Positions 6,072-13,411 of a stretch of DNA of 23,744 bases are shown here, one piece after another. The first letter of the stretch is position 1. Each line of letters begins with the position of its first letter. Position numbers and translations under genes: made by a program. The notes under the pieces are model-generated. The model did no database searches and had not been told where the DNA came from. It saw only the letters and a list, made by a program, of their open reading frames with translations. Origin of the DNA: Aquificales bacterium (GTDB lineage: Bacteria; Aquificota; Aquificia; Aquificales; QOAS01); NCBI GenBank assembly GCA_027035985.1, contig JALVTI010000133.1:1-23744 (forward strand). The letters run 5' to 3'.

Positions 6072-6908
6072 ATGAGCTTGGCAAAATTTTTGCTCGATTT
6101 TCTACAAAAGGAAAACTTTTTCACCGAAGTGCTGGCTATTCCCGGAGCGCCACCTAAGGTACGGAAAACGGACGAGCTTGTAGCGATTTCCGATAAACCC
6201 GTAACCCCTGAGGAGACGAAGGCGGCACTTATCTATCTACGAGAGGTAGCCGGTAAGGTGGGAGCTATCGACAAAAAGGGTATATTCACCTTTGCATACA
6301 AAGATGTCGGGCGGATAAGGGTCATCTACGGCATGCAGAGAAACACCTATTACCTTTCCCTGTTAAAGGTACCCTTCAATACACCCGAACCGGAAAAGTT
6401 TTTTCTAAATCCCTATAAGTTTCAAAAATTTGCAGAGGCGGTTTACCACGAGAGGGGAAAGATATACGCCATATGCGGTGAAGATTGGTTTATAAACGCA
6501 ACCTTTATAGGGATAACCTTCGATTATATCCTCCAAAAAGGGGGAAAGGTTATTTTTACAATAGAAAATCCCCTTTCATACCTGCTCAAACACAAAAACG
6601 GATTGGTTATACAGAAGGAACTTTACGAGGACATATTCCAGCTTAAGGACGGATTGGAGGATATACCTCTAATAGTTCCCGATTTCGTTTATATATTTGA
6701 CGCGCTGAATATATATAACCTCAACTTTGACGAGATTTTTCAATACATTCCCCACAGCGTAAATGTGTTTTTCAATTTCCCTATGAAAGGGAAAATATTT
6801 GTCAAACACTACGTGGAAAAGGTCGGATTAAAGGGGGTGATTTTAATAGAGACAAAAATGGACTACAATTTCGGTTTGGTCGATTTTAACGTCTCCTCAA
6901 CCGGTTAA
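6072..6908 (+). CDS. Degenerate PilT/PilB-like protein lacking Walker A
   Basis: The 278-residue product resembles a twitching-motility ATPase. Residues 1-105 look like the PilT N-terminal PAS-like domain: VLAIPGAPPKVRKTDELVAI followed by PVTPEETKAAL and VGRIRVIYGMQRNTYYLSL. After that the order of the ATPase core is kept but its motifs are lost. GKIYAICGEDWFINATF (129-145) stands where GLVLVTGPTGSGKST is expected. TIENPLSYLLKHKNGLVIQ (163-181) matches the ITIEDPIEYVHKHK...NQ stretch, and PDFVYIFDALNI (203-214) matches the Walker B line DVILVGEMRDLET. Without the P-loop Lys and Ser/Thr it should not hydrolyse ATP. It is shorter than PilT (about 350 aa). No other pil gene is nearby. I take ATG 6072; TTG 6063 is possible, with TAAATC 8 nt upstream of it. 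The 3' end overlaps prfA by 12 bp. Confidence 0.6.
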   Translation: MSLAKFLLDFLQKENFFTEVLAIPGAPPKVRKTDELVAISDKPVTPEETKAALIYLREVAGKVGAIDKKGIFTFAYKDVGRIRVIYGMQRNTYYLSLLKVPFNTPEPEKFFLNPYKFQKFAEAVYHERGKIYAICGEDWFINATFIGITFDYILQKGGKVIFTIENPLSYLLKHKNGLVIQKELYEDIFQLKDGLEDIPLIVPDFVYIFDALNIYNLNFDEIFQYIPHSVNVFFNFPMKGKIFVKHYVEKVGLKGVILIETKMDYNFGLVDFNVSSTG

Positions 6909-7997
6909 GCTCTCCTCCAATTCTTTCAACTTTTGCTGTTGTTCGTGTTGCTGCAGCGCCTCTATAAGTTCGTCCAGCTTACCCTCCATTATCTGGTCGA
7001 GCTTGTGGAGGGTGAGGTTTATCCTATGGTCGGTTACCCTGTTTTGGGGAAAGTTGTAAGTCCTTATCTTCTCCGAGCGGTCTCCGTGACCCACCTGCTC
7101 GCGGCGCTCTTTGGTTATCTCCTCCAGCTGCTGCTGCTCGTAAAACTGCTTAAGCTTAGCCCTCAAGATTTTCAGCGCCTTTTGCTTGTTCTGAAATTGG
7201 GAGCGCTCGTCCTGACACTGCACCACTATGCCGGTGGGGATGTGGGTAATTCTAACGGCGGTCTCGGTGGTGTTGACGTACTGACCGCCCGCACCGCTGG
7301 CTCGGAAGGTCTCTATACGCAGGTCGGAGGGGTTAATCTCAACTTCCGCCTCCTCGACCTCGGGGAGAACCGCAACGGTAGCCGTCGAGGTGTGGATTCT
7401 GCCCCCCGATTCGGTCACCGGCACCCTCTGAACGCGGTGGACTCCGCTCTCATACTTCAGGTGGGAGTAAACATCTTTACCCTCTATGAGGACTATAACC
7501 TCCTTATAGCCGCCCAAACCGGTCTTGTTGGAGTCGAGAATTTGGAATTTCCAACCCTTCTCCTCGGCGTAGCGTTGATACATGCGGAGCAAATCGGCCG
7601 CAAAGAGAGCCGCCTCCTCCCCGCCGACACCCGCCCTTATCTCGAGAATGACGTTTTTGCTGTCCCTCTCGTCCTTGGGCAGGAGCAAAACCTTAAGCCT
7701 TTGAGCCAACTCCTCCAATCGGGGTTCGAGTTCTTTTATCTCCTCCTTTGCGAGGTCTTTTAGTTCCTCATCCCCCGATTGGAGTATCTCCTTAGCCTCC
7801 CCGTATTGTTCCAAAGCCTTTTTATACTCCTGATAGGTTTTGTATAGCTCCTCCAGAGAGTTTAGCTCCTTCGAAAGTTTTTGAAACTCTTTAGGGTTTT
7901 GGAAAACCTCCGGTTGGGATAGTTTGAACTGGAGTTCCTTATATTTCTTTTCGACCGCATCGAGTTTCTTGAGGAGCTGGTCGCTCAGCAGTTGCAT
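6897..7997 (-). CDS. prfA: Peptide chain release factor 1 (RF1)
   Basis: This 366-residue protein is a full-length class I release factor. The catalytic GGQ is at 237-239 (ASGAGGQYVNTTETAVRITHIP), and the codon-recognition tripeptide PVT at 193-195 (RVPVTESGGRIHTS) identifies RF1 (UAA and UAG) rather than RF2. The N-terminal ~110 residues are the usual helical coiled-coil domain. The frequent partner prmC/hemK is not adjacent. It is divergent from queF with 48 nt between ATGs, the spacer carrying a GC-rich palindrome. The 3' end overlaps the PilT-like gene by 12 bp around AACCGGTT, so both proteins end in Thr-Gly. Confidence 0.97.
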   Translation of the reverse strand: MQLLSDQLLKKLDAVEKKYKELQFKLSQPEVFQNPKEFQKLSKELNSLEELYKTYQEYKKALEQYGEAKEILQSGDEELKDLAKEEIKELEPRLEELAQRLKVLLLPKDERDSKNVILEIRAGVGGEEAALFAADLLRMYQRYAEEKGWKFQILDSNKTGLGGYKEVIVLIEGKDVYSHLKYESGVHRVQRVPVTESGGRIHTSTATVAVLPEVEEAEVEINPSDLRIETFRASGAGGQYVNTTETAVRITHIPTGIVVQCQDERSQFQNKQKALKILRAKLKQFYEQQQLEEITKERREQVGHGDRSEKIRTYNFPQNRVTDHRINLTLHKLDQIMEGKLDELIEALQQHEQQQKLKELEESLTG

Positions 7998-8011
7998 AAG
8001 AATAAAATTGT

Positions 8012-8030
8012 CCCCGCGCGAAGCGCGGGC
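8012..8030. repeat. GC-rich palindrome, copy 1 (prfA/queF divergent spacer)
   Basis: The sequence CCCCGCGCGAAGCGCGGGC is a 7-bp perfect stem (CCCGCGC/GCGCGGG) around GAA, with a G or C on each outer side. The centre contains GCGAAGC, known as an exceptionally stable DNA mini-hairpin. Copies lie at 14915 and 22290 with outer bases swapped. Both neighbouring genes point away from this copy, so it cannot be their terminator. It touches the presumed queF -10 site. Confidence 0.9.
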
Positions 8031-8031
8031 T

Positions 8032-8037
8032 TATATT
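8032..8037 (+). promoter_or_regulatory. Putative -10 of leaderless queF
   Basis: TATATT lies 8 nt before the queF ATG at 8046, with a pyrimidine-rich spacer and no Shine-Dalgarno sequence. The palindrome occupies the place where promoter spacer DNA would be. Confidence 0.45.
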
Positions 8038-8045
8038 TTTCCTCG

Positions 8046-8474
8046 ATGGAGCAAAAGGAGAAAAAATACGGCGAGTTGGAAATTGAGCGGGCTAAACTCG
8101 AGAGGTGGCCTAACCCCTATCCCGACCGCGACTATCTGATAGAGATATACTTTCCCGAGTTTACCTGCAAGTGTCCCCGTTCCGGCTATCCCGACTTTGC
8201 GAAAATCTACATCAAATACATTCCCGACAAGTGGATTGTGGAGCTAAAGAGCCTAAAGCTGTGGTTAAACCGGTACCGCGATAAGTATATTTCCCACGAG
8301 GCGGTTACCAACGAGATTTATACCGAGCTGTGGGAATTCCTAAAACCCCGCTTTTTGGAGGTTATAGCCGACTTCCACCCGAGGGGTAACGTCCACACCG
8401 TCGTTAAGGTCTCCTCAAAAGATGTTTTGGAACTCAAAACCCCTCCCCCTCGGGTGGACGAACCGAAGGTTTAA
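8046..8474 (+). CDS. queF: NADPH-dependent 7-cyano-7-deazaguanine reductase QueF
   Basis: This 142-residue protein is the short (type I) QueF that reduces preQ0 to preQ1 in queuosine biosynthesis. The nucleophilic Cys is C43 and the acid D50 in CKCPRSGYPDFA, with the seven-residue spacing of the family. The signature VELKSLKLWL (65-74) and HEAVTNEI (84-91) follow. The frame is open upstream to 7992, but I place the start at ATG 8046. The earlier part would translate the palindrome, is not family-like, and TATATT sits 8 nt before this ATG. No other queuosine gene is nearby. The gene ends 5 nt from the convergent pseG. Confidence 0.95.
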   Translation: MEQKEKKYGELEIERAKLERWPNPYPDRDYLIEIYFPEFTCKCPRSGYPDFAKIYIKYIPDKWIVELKSLKLWLNRYRDKYISHEAVTNEIYTELWEFLKPRFLEVIADFHPRGNVHTVVKVSSKDVLELKTPPPRVDEPKV

Positions 8475-8479
8475 CCCCT

Positions 8480-9460
8480 TTAGGGGAGGAAGTATTCGGC
8501 AACCCTTTTGGCGCCCTTTCCGTCTATTAGAGACCTCCCGAGGGAACTTTTCTTTCCCCTCTCCTCTTTGGGGAGGAGTCTCTCTATTTCCCCCCAAAGG
8601 AGGTTCTCGAGGTTCGGTTCGTCCCATCGGAGGAAGCCATTTAAAAATCCGAGCTTGGTAAACCCGCGGAGGTTGTTTACCTGGTTGTCGGCGACGCAGA
8701 CCGCCGCCGTCGGGGTGCCGACACGGGCGAGTTCGAAGAGCGTCTGCCCGCCCGCGGAGACGGCGATATCCGCCTCGAGCATCAAGTCTCTCATACCCTC
8801 CGCGGTGAGGTTGTGGTGGAGAAATACCCTTTGGGGGTGTCTTTCGGATATCTCCTCGAGGAGGTCTTTGCTTCTAAAACCCCCACCCACCACCACGTGG
8901 ATTTGAACATCCTCCAAGCGGTTTGAAAGGAGCTTTACCACCCTCGGGGTTAAATTCCTCAGGTCGTCCCCGCCGAAGGTGACCATTACTTTGGAAACCT
9001 CTTTGCAGATATCTTTACCCGGAACTTCCCAAAAGGGTTTTCTGAGCAGGTGATAACGCTCCCCCCAAAGGAGGTCTCGACCTCTGTAGCGGGGAGGCAC
9101 CTCGAGGGCGGGGATATAGTTCAAAATAGCTCCCTCGGGGTAATCGAGGCGGAAAAAGTCATCGAGGTAGACCTTCCTTTCGAACCTTTCGGAAACCCCT
9201 CTATAAAAATCCTCCCCGGCGAGGTAGCTGTCGACAAAGGCACCCCAACCGGTCGGTATCTCCTCCATATCCTCCAAACGGGGAAACCTCCTGACGGGAA
9301 ACCCCTCCCTCCTTAGGAAGTTTTCGGCTATTTTGTCCCCTCCGAGGTAGAAGTTCGGTTTTAACCCGACCTCCAAGAGGGCTTGGGCGAAGGATACGCA
9401 CCTGGTGATGTGTCCGAAACCTATCTCCGCCGACCCTTCGGTGAAGATAAAGACCTCCAT
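8480..9460 (-). CDS. pseG: PseG-like UDP-6-deoxy-AltdiNAc hydrolase
   Basis: This 326-residue protein has a MurG-like GT-B fold and matches PseG, which removes UDP in pseudaminic acid synthesis. The N-terminal motif EIGFGHITR places H17 where the catalytic His of characterised PseG lies. The C-terminal half has MVTFGGDDLRNLTPRVV and the nucleotide-binding SAGGQTLFELARVGTP segment. No other pse or flagellin-glycosylation gene is in the window, so the product could serve surface polysaccharide instead; substrate assignment rests on family likeness. The promoter is unclear: TAATAG is 12 nt before the ATG and no Shine-Dalgarno sequence is seen. It ends 5 nt from queF. Confidence 0.85.
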   Translation of the reverse strand: MEVFIFTEGSAEIGFGHITRCVSFAQALLEVGLKPNFYLGGDKIAENFLRREGFPVRRFPRLEDMEEIPTGWGAFVDSYLAGEDFYRGVSERFERKVYLDDFFRLDYPEGAILNYIPALEVPPRYRGRDLLWGERYHLLRKPFWEVPGKDICKEVSKVMVTFGGDDLRNLTPRVVKLLSNRLEDVQIHVVVGGGFRSKDLLEEISERHPQRVFLHHNLTAEGMRDLMLEADIAVSAGGQTLFELARVGTPTAAVCVADNQVNNLRGFTKLGFLNGFLRWDEPNLENLLWGEIERLLPKEERGKKSSLGRSLIDGKGAKRVAEYFLP

Positions 9461-9621
9461 ACCCTTAAAGGGCTATTATTGAATACCGCTTTAAGGAATT
9501 AAATACAAACCAAACCTCTCTGAGGAACTATCTCCCCACCGATTTCCAATTATTTCGCTTAGTGCGGATTGAGAGCAAACATTTAAAGGTTAATAAAGCA
9601 TTTACCAAACTCAATTTGGTT

Positions 9622-9752
9622 AAAAAATTCCCAAAAATTTCCAAAAAGTTCCCAAATATTGGAATAACTTCCCTTGCAAAGGTCGGAAAAAGACCCTTCT
9701 ACAGGTTAAAGTTGGAAAAATTTGCTCCCCTTTAAAGGGATTTGAACAAAAA
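9622..9752 (+). promoter_or_regulatory. Helically phased A-tracts (predicted curved DNA) upstream of gyrA
   Basis: A-tracts begin at 9622, 9633, 9643 and 9654 (steps of 11, 10 and 11 bp), then at 9687, 9716 and 9748 (33, 29 and 32 bp, near multiples of one helical turn). The first four sit in near-repeats of TTCCCAAAAA. Such phasing bends DNA and often lies upstream of strong or supercoiling-sensitive promoters. Confidence 0.55.
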
Positions 9753-9779
9753 TAGTTTGTCAACCAAACGGAGGAGCAA

Positions 9780-9806
9780 AGTTATACAACAGTTAATTGT
9801 ATAACT
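9780..9806. promoter_or_regulatory. Perfect 10-bp inverted repeat, operator-like, before gyrA
   Basis: AGTTATACAA (9780-9789) and TTGTATAACT (9797-9806) are exact complements around a 7-nt centre. The repeat ends 6 nt before the putative -10, covering the -35/spacer region where a dimeric repressor could act. The binding protein is unknown. Confidence 0.6.
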
Positions 9807-9812
9807 GTAAGT

Positions 9813-9818
9813 TAAAAT
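9813..9818 (+). promoter_or_regulatory. Putative -10 of leaderless gyrA
   Basis: TAAAAT is followed by exactly 8 nt (AGCTCTCT) and the ATG at 9827. There is no Shine-Dalgarno sequence, so transcription would start at or beside the ATG. Confidence 0.5.
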
Positions 9819-9826
9819 AGCTCTCT

Positions 9827-12800
9827 ATGTCCGAAGAAATAATAAAAATCCCTATAGAGGAAGAGGCTAAACAGTCCTATCTCGATTACGCAATGTCCGT
9901 CATTATCGGGCGTGCTATTCCCGACGTTAGGGACGGACTGAAGCCCGTTCAGAGAAGAATCCTTTACGGAATGTATGAAATAGGGCTTTTGCCCAATAAA
10001 CCCTATAAAAAGAGTGCGAGGGTGGTCGGTCATATCCTCTCCTTCTACCACCCCCACGGCGACCAGGCGGTTTACGACACGCTCGTTAGAATGGCGCAAC
10101 CCTTTACCATGCGCTACCCCCTCATAGACGGGCAGGGGAACTTCGGTTCGATAGACGGCGACCCCGCGGCGGCTATGCGTTACTGCGTTGTGGGGGATAC
10201 CTTAGTTTTAACCGATAAAGGACTCATTCCGATTAAGGAGATAGTCCCCGATGCGGAACCAAATAGCGACAACGATATAGACCTCAAAGTGGTTTCTTTA
10301 AATAGGAAAGTCCACAGAGCGGACAAATTTTTCCACTCGGGAACCCACCCGGTGTTAAAAGTAACCACCGACCTCGGATTGGAGATAGAGGGAACCTCCA
10401 ACCACCCGGTGTTGGTTTGGAAGAAAGACCCCAAAACGGGAAGACCCTATTTTGAGTGGAAACTCCTTGAGGATGTTGAAGAGGGCGATTACCTCGTAGT
10501 GGCGAGGGATAGCCAATTTTTCCCCGAAAGGGACGAGATAAGCGAAGAGGAAGCCCTTTTATTGGGTAGTTTAGTGAGTGAGGGACACGTTTCCGAAAAG
10601 AGGATAGGTTTCAACAATACAGACGAGGTGTTTTGTAAAGTCTTTGAGGAAAGTTTCCAAGCCGCCTACGGCGGGAATATCTGCAAATATAGGAGAACTT
10701 TACCCAGCGGAAAAACACCATACAAATATCAAATCCACCAAACGGCTGTTGTAGAGGATTTGAAAGCTAAGCTAACAACGGCAAAAGCTAAAGATAAGGA
10801 AATTCCATCCGTAGTCCTACGCTCCTCCAAAAGGGTGCAGAGGGCGTTTTTAAAAGCCCTCTTTGAGGGAGACGGAAGCGTTAACGAAGGAAAAAACACC
10901 GTTTATGTAACCTACCACTCGAAGAGCCTAAAGCTTTTAAAACAACTGCAGGTGGTTTTGATAAACTTCGGCGTAATTGCGAAACTCCACAGGGATACCA
11001 ACGGTTATAGACTCCTCATAAGCGGTTACGACAACGTAAAAAAATTCGCAAACGAAATAGGGTTCCTAAGCAAAAAGCAGGAGAAACTCCAAAGGTTGTT
11101 GGAAAAATACAGAGGAAACGCCTTGAGTAAAAGCGATAAAATCCCCTACCTCCAGGAGTATTTGAGAAATAAATACCGCTACCGCTTCGGGGAATTTTTC
11201 AGAAGACACAACCTAAACAGGTATAAGAACCTCGAAAAACACAAAGAGGAGCTAAAGCGATATCTCCAAAAAGAGGATTTGGAGCTAATAGAGAACCTTC
11301 TAAGGAACAACTATTACTTCGCCAAAGTGGTTAAAAAGGAATTTACAGGACTTAAAGAGGTTTACTCCGTAAGGGTTCAAAGCGAGTGCCACTCCTTCGT
11401 TGCAAACGGGATTATAAACCACAATACGGAAGCGCGCTTAACTCCTTTAGCCGTAGAAATGCTCGAGGATATCGACAAGGACACGGTTGACTGGCAACCC
11501 AACTTCGACGGGTCGGTGGAAGAGCCTAAGGTGTTACCCTCGAAGTTTCCCAACCTTCTGTGCAACGGAACGACCGGTATAGCGGTCGGTTTGGCTACCT
11601 CGATACCTCCCCACAACCTAAAGGAGGTTGCTAAAGCTTTAATAGCCTTGGCTGAAAATCCCGACCTTACAACCGCCGAGATAGTCGAAAAATACATAAA
11701 AGCCCCCGACTTCCCCACCGGGGCTATTATCGAAAACACAAAGGAAGATTTGATAAAGATTTACGAAACCGGTAAAGGTTCGATACACCTAAAGGCGAAA
11801 ATCCACGTGGAACGTCAAAAGGGAGGTAGGGAGCTTATAGTCATTACCGAACTCCCCTATCAGGTCAACAAGGCGGAACTCATAAAGCGTATAGCCCAAC
11901 TGGCGAGGGACAAAAAAATTAAAAACATCACCGACTTAAGGGACGAGAGTGACAAGGAAGGAATTAGGATAGTTATAGAGGTCTCCCGCTACGGGGAGCC
12001 GGAAAAGATTATTAAGCGACTCCTAAGGTACACCCAACTAAAGAAGAACTTCCCCGTCAATACAGTCGTTCTCGTCGATGGGGAACCGAAACAGCTTGGT
12101 CTCAAAGACCTTTTGCAACAGTTTATAAAACACCGCCTCGAGGTTATTACCAGAAGAACCAAATACTTCTTGAGGAAGGCGGAAAAGAGACTCCACATAG
12201 TGGAGGGACTTCTAAAGGCTGTTAGGGACATCGATAGGGTTATAGAGATAGTGAGAAACTCCCAAACGGGGGATGATGCTAAAACCAAACTGGTGGAGGA
12301 ATTTAACCTATCCCCCACCCAGGCGCAGGCTGTTTTGGATTTGAGACTCCAAAGGTTGACCTCTCTCGAAACCAAAGCCCTCGAGGAGGAGGCTCAAAAA
12401 CTCAAAGACCAGATAGAGGACTACAAAAATATCCTCCTCAAACAGGCTAGGAAGATTGATATCTTCAAAAGGGAACTCCAAGAGTTGGTTAAAAAATACG
12501 GCGACGAGAGGAGGAGCTTCGTCGAATACGTCCAAGGGGAGTTTGAGGAAAAGGATATCCCCGTGGTGGTCTTTAAAGACGGGGAAGTTCTACCCCTCGA
12601 GGACGAAAACGAAAGGGAATTCGACAAACCGGTTGTGGGACTCTTAAAGGTTTCCGCCAAAGAGGGACTATTTATAGCGACAAACCTCGGAAGAACCTAC
12701 TGGATAACCGGGGACAAACTCTTTAAAAAGACAAAGGTGAAGCTCAAAGAGGGTGAAAAGATAATTGGCGTTTTCCGCAAGGAGTTCGGAAGGCTTCTAA

Positions 12801-13411
12801 TAGCAACCAAAAACGGGTATGTGAAAAAACTCTCCTTGGAAGATTTCAACTACACCCGCGCCGGTTCGCCGATAATCAAACTCACCGAAGGCGACGAGGT
12901 TGTAGGTATATGGGAAGCCCAAGATTGGGGGGATATTATCGTTTATACCGAAAAAGGTAAGGTTTTGAGATTTCCCACCAATCAGATAAATACAACGGGA
13001 CCCTCCTCGAAGGGAACAAGAGCTATAAAACTCGATAAGGGTGACAGCGTATCGGGTATAGCGGCACTCAACGAGGAACCCTATGTAATCTTCATTACCG
13101 CAAAGGGGAAGGTTAAAAAGGTTAGAAATGACGCTATTCCGAGGAAGAATAAGGGAACCAAACCCCTCGACGGTGGAATAATAAGGGACAAACTGGTAAA
13201 GGTGATACCGACCGACAAAGACCTCGTTGTGGTTTTGAATTTCGTCGACAACGGTTCGGAGGTGGTTGAAATTAAACTCGACCAACTTAAGGAACAAAAA
13301 TTGGACAGCTTCCCCAAAAGGTTTTTCAATTTCGATAAAGAGATTGAGAGCGTTTTCAACGATTGGATTCACTATAAAAGTGAAGAAAAAGAAGGAGCTT
13401 TAAGAGTTTAA
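9827..13411 (+). CDS. gyrA: DNA gyrase subunit A (or topoisomerase IV-like), intein-containing precursor
   Basis: The precursor is 1194 residues; removing the intein leaves 780, normal for GyrA. The type IIA breakage-reunion domain is clear: YAMSVIIGRAIPDVRDGLKPVQRRIL at 21-46, HPHGD at 75-79, and AAAMRY ending in catalytic Tyr119. The next extein residue, Thr, follows the intein (TEARLTPLAVEML). A C-terminal beta-pinwheel is present, with repeated blades such as GLFIATNLGRTYWI and DIIVYTEKGKVLRF. I do not find QRRGGKG, the GyrA box; the matching loop reads ENEREFDKPVVG (about 926-937). Such enzymes wrap DNA poorly and may decatenate rather than supercoil, as reported for the Aquifex enzyme. 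The promoter region looks leaderless and operator-controlled. The 3' end overlaps convergent pyrE by 12 bp. Confidence 0.93.
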   Translation: MSEEIIKIPIEEEAKQSYLDYAMSVIIGRAIPDVRDGLKPVQRRILYGMYEIGLLPNKPYKKSARVVGHILSFYHPHGDQAVYDTLVRMAQPFTMRYPLIDGQGNFGSIDGDPAAAMRYCVVGDTLVLTDKGLIPIKEIVPDAEPNSDNDIDLKVVSLNRKVHRADKFFHSGTHPVLKVTTDLGLEIEGTSNHPVLVWKKDPKTGRPYFEWKLLEDVEEGDYLVVARDSQFFPERDEISEEEALLLGSLVSEGHVSEKRIGFNNTDEVFCKVFEESFQAAYGGNICKYRRTLPSGKTPYKYQIHQTAVVEDLKAKLTTAKAKDKEIPSVVLRSSKRVQRAFLKALFEGDGSVNEGKNTVYVTYHSKSLKLLKQLQVVLINFGVIAKLHRDTNGYRLLISGYDNVKKFANEIGFLSKKQEKLQRLLEKYRGNALSKSDKIPYLQEYLRNKYRYRFGEFFRRHNLNRYKNLEKHKEELKRYLQKEDLELIENLLRNNYYFAKVVKKEFTGLKEVYSVRVQSECHSFVANGIINHNTEARLTPLAVEMLEDIDKDTVDWQPNFDGSVEEPKVLPSKFPNLLCNGTTGIAVGLATSIPPHNLKEVAKALIALAENPDLTTAEIVEKYIKAPDFPTGAIIENTKEDLIKIYETGKGSIHLKAKIHVERQKGGRELIVITELPYQVNKAELIKRIAQLARDKKIKNITDLRDESDKEGIRIVIEVSRYGEPEKIIKRLLRYTQLKKNFPVNTVVLVDGEPKQLGLKDLLQQFIKHRLEVITRRTKYFLRKAEKRLHIVEGLLKAVRDIDRVIEIVRNSQTGDDAKTKLVEEFNLSPTQAQAVLDLRLQRLTSLETKALEEEAQKLKDQIEDYKNILLKQARKIDIFKRELQELVKKYGDERRSFVEYVQGEFEEKDIPVVVFKDGEVLPLEDENEREFDKPVVGLLKVSAKEGLFIATNLGRTYWITGDKLFKKTKVKLKEGEKIIGVFRKEFGRLLIATKNGYVKKLSLEDFNYTRAGSPIIKLTEGDEVVGIWEAQDWGDIIVYTEKGKVLRFPTNQINTTGPSSKGTRAIKLDKGDSVSGIAALNEEPYVIFITAKGKVKKVRNDAIPRKNKGTKPLDGGIIRDKLVKVIPTDKDLVVVLNFVDNGSEVVEIKLDQLKEQKLDSFPKRFFNFDKEIESVFNDWIHYKSEEKEGALRV
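10184..11425 (+). mobile_element. In-frame GyrA intein with LAGLIDADG homing endonuclease
   Basis: The intein spans Cys120 to Asn533 (414 residues) and lies directly after catalytic Tyr119, with Thr as the +1 residue. This is the same site as the mycobacterial GyrA inteins. Block A is CVVGDTLVLTDKG, block B is GTSNHPVLVW (TxxH, 190-193), block F is VYSVRVQSECHSFVANG and block G is IINHN. Between blocks B and F are two LAGLIDADG-like motifs, LLGSLVSEG (245-253) and FLKALFEGDGS (341-351), each with its acidic residue. The endonuclease therefore looks intact. All splicing residues (Cys1, block B His, penultimate His, terminal Asn) are present. The codon use is not obviously different from the host gene. 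Confidence 0.96.

Larger units (their letters stand above)
9461..9826. other. Non-coding region between pseG and gyrA
   Basis: This 366-nt divergent spacer has no supported ORF. It contains CCAAA/TTTGG and CCAA/TTGG short stems (9606-9620, 9652-9662), a series of A-tracts (9622-9752), the perfect palindrome CCCTTTAAAGGG (9728-9739), a GTTTG/CAAAC stem (9755-9769), and the gyrA operator-like repeat and -10 site. It is far longer than the other divergent spacers here (40-82 nt), which suggests regulated gyrA expression. Confidence 0.6.

Noticed and set aside
6933..7763. A 276-codon open frame on the plus strand
   Set aside because: It is antisense to prfA throughout, has low-complexity Leu and Val content that mirrors RF1 codons, and matches no family. 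It is a shadow frame.
7992..8045. Upstream extension of queF from ATG 7992
   Set aside because: It would overlap the prfA start and translate the palindrome (PARSAG). QueF proteins of this type begin near the ATG at 8046.
9545..9582. A stretch resembling the CRISPR repeat (TTTCCAATT...CGCTTAGTGCG...GCAAAC)
   Set aside because: Only scattered matches after gaps, the hairpin differs, and there is no second copy or spacer. Chance likeness is more likely.
12797..13372. A 191-codon minus-strand frame inside gyrA
   Set aside because: It lies antisense to the C-terminal pinwheel, has no ribosome site and no recognisable family.
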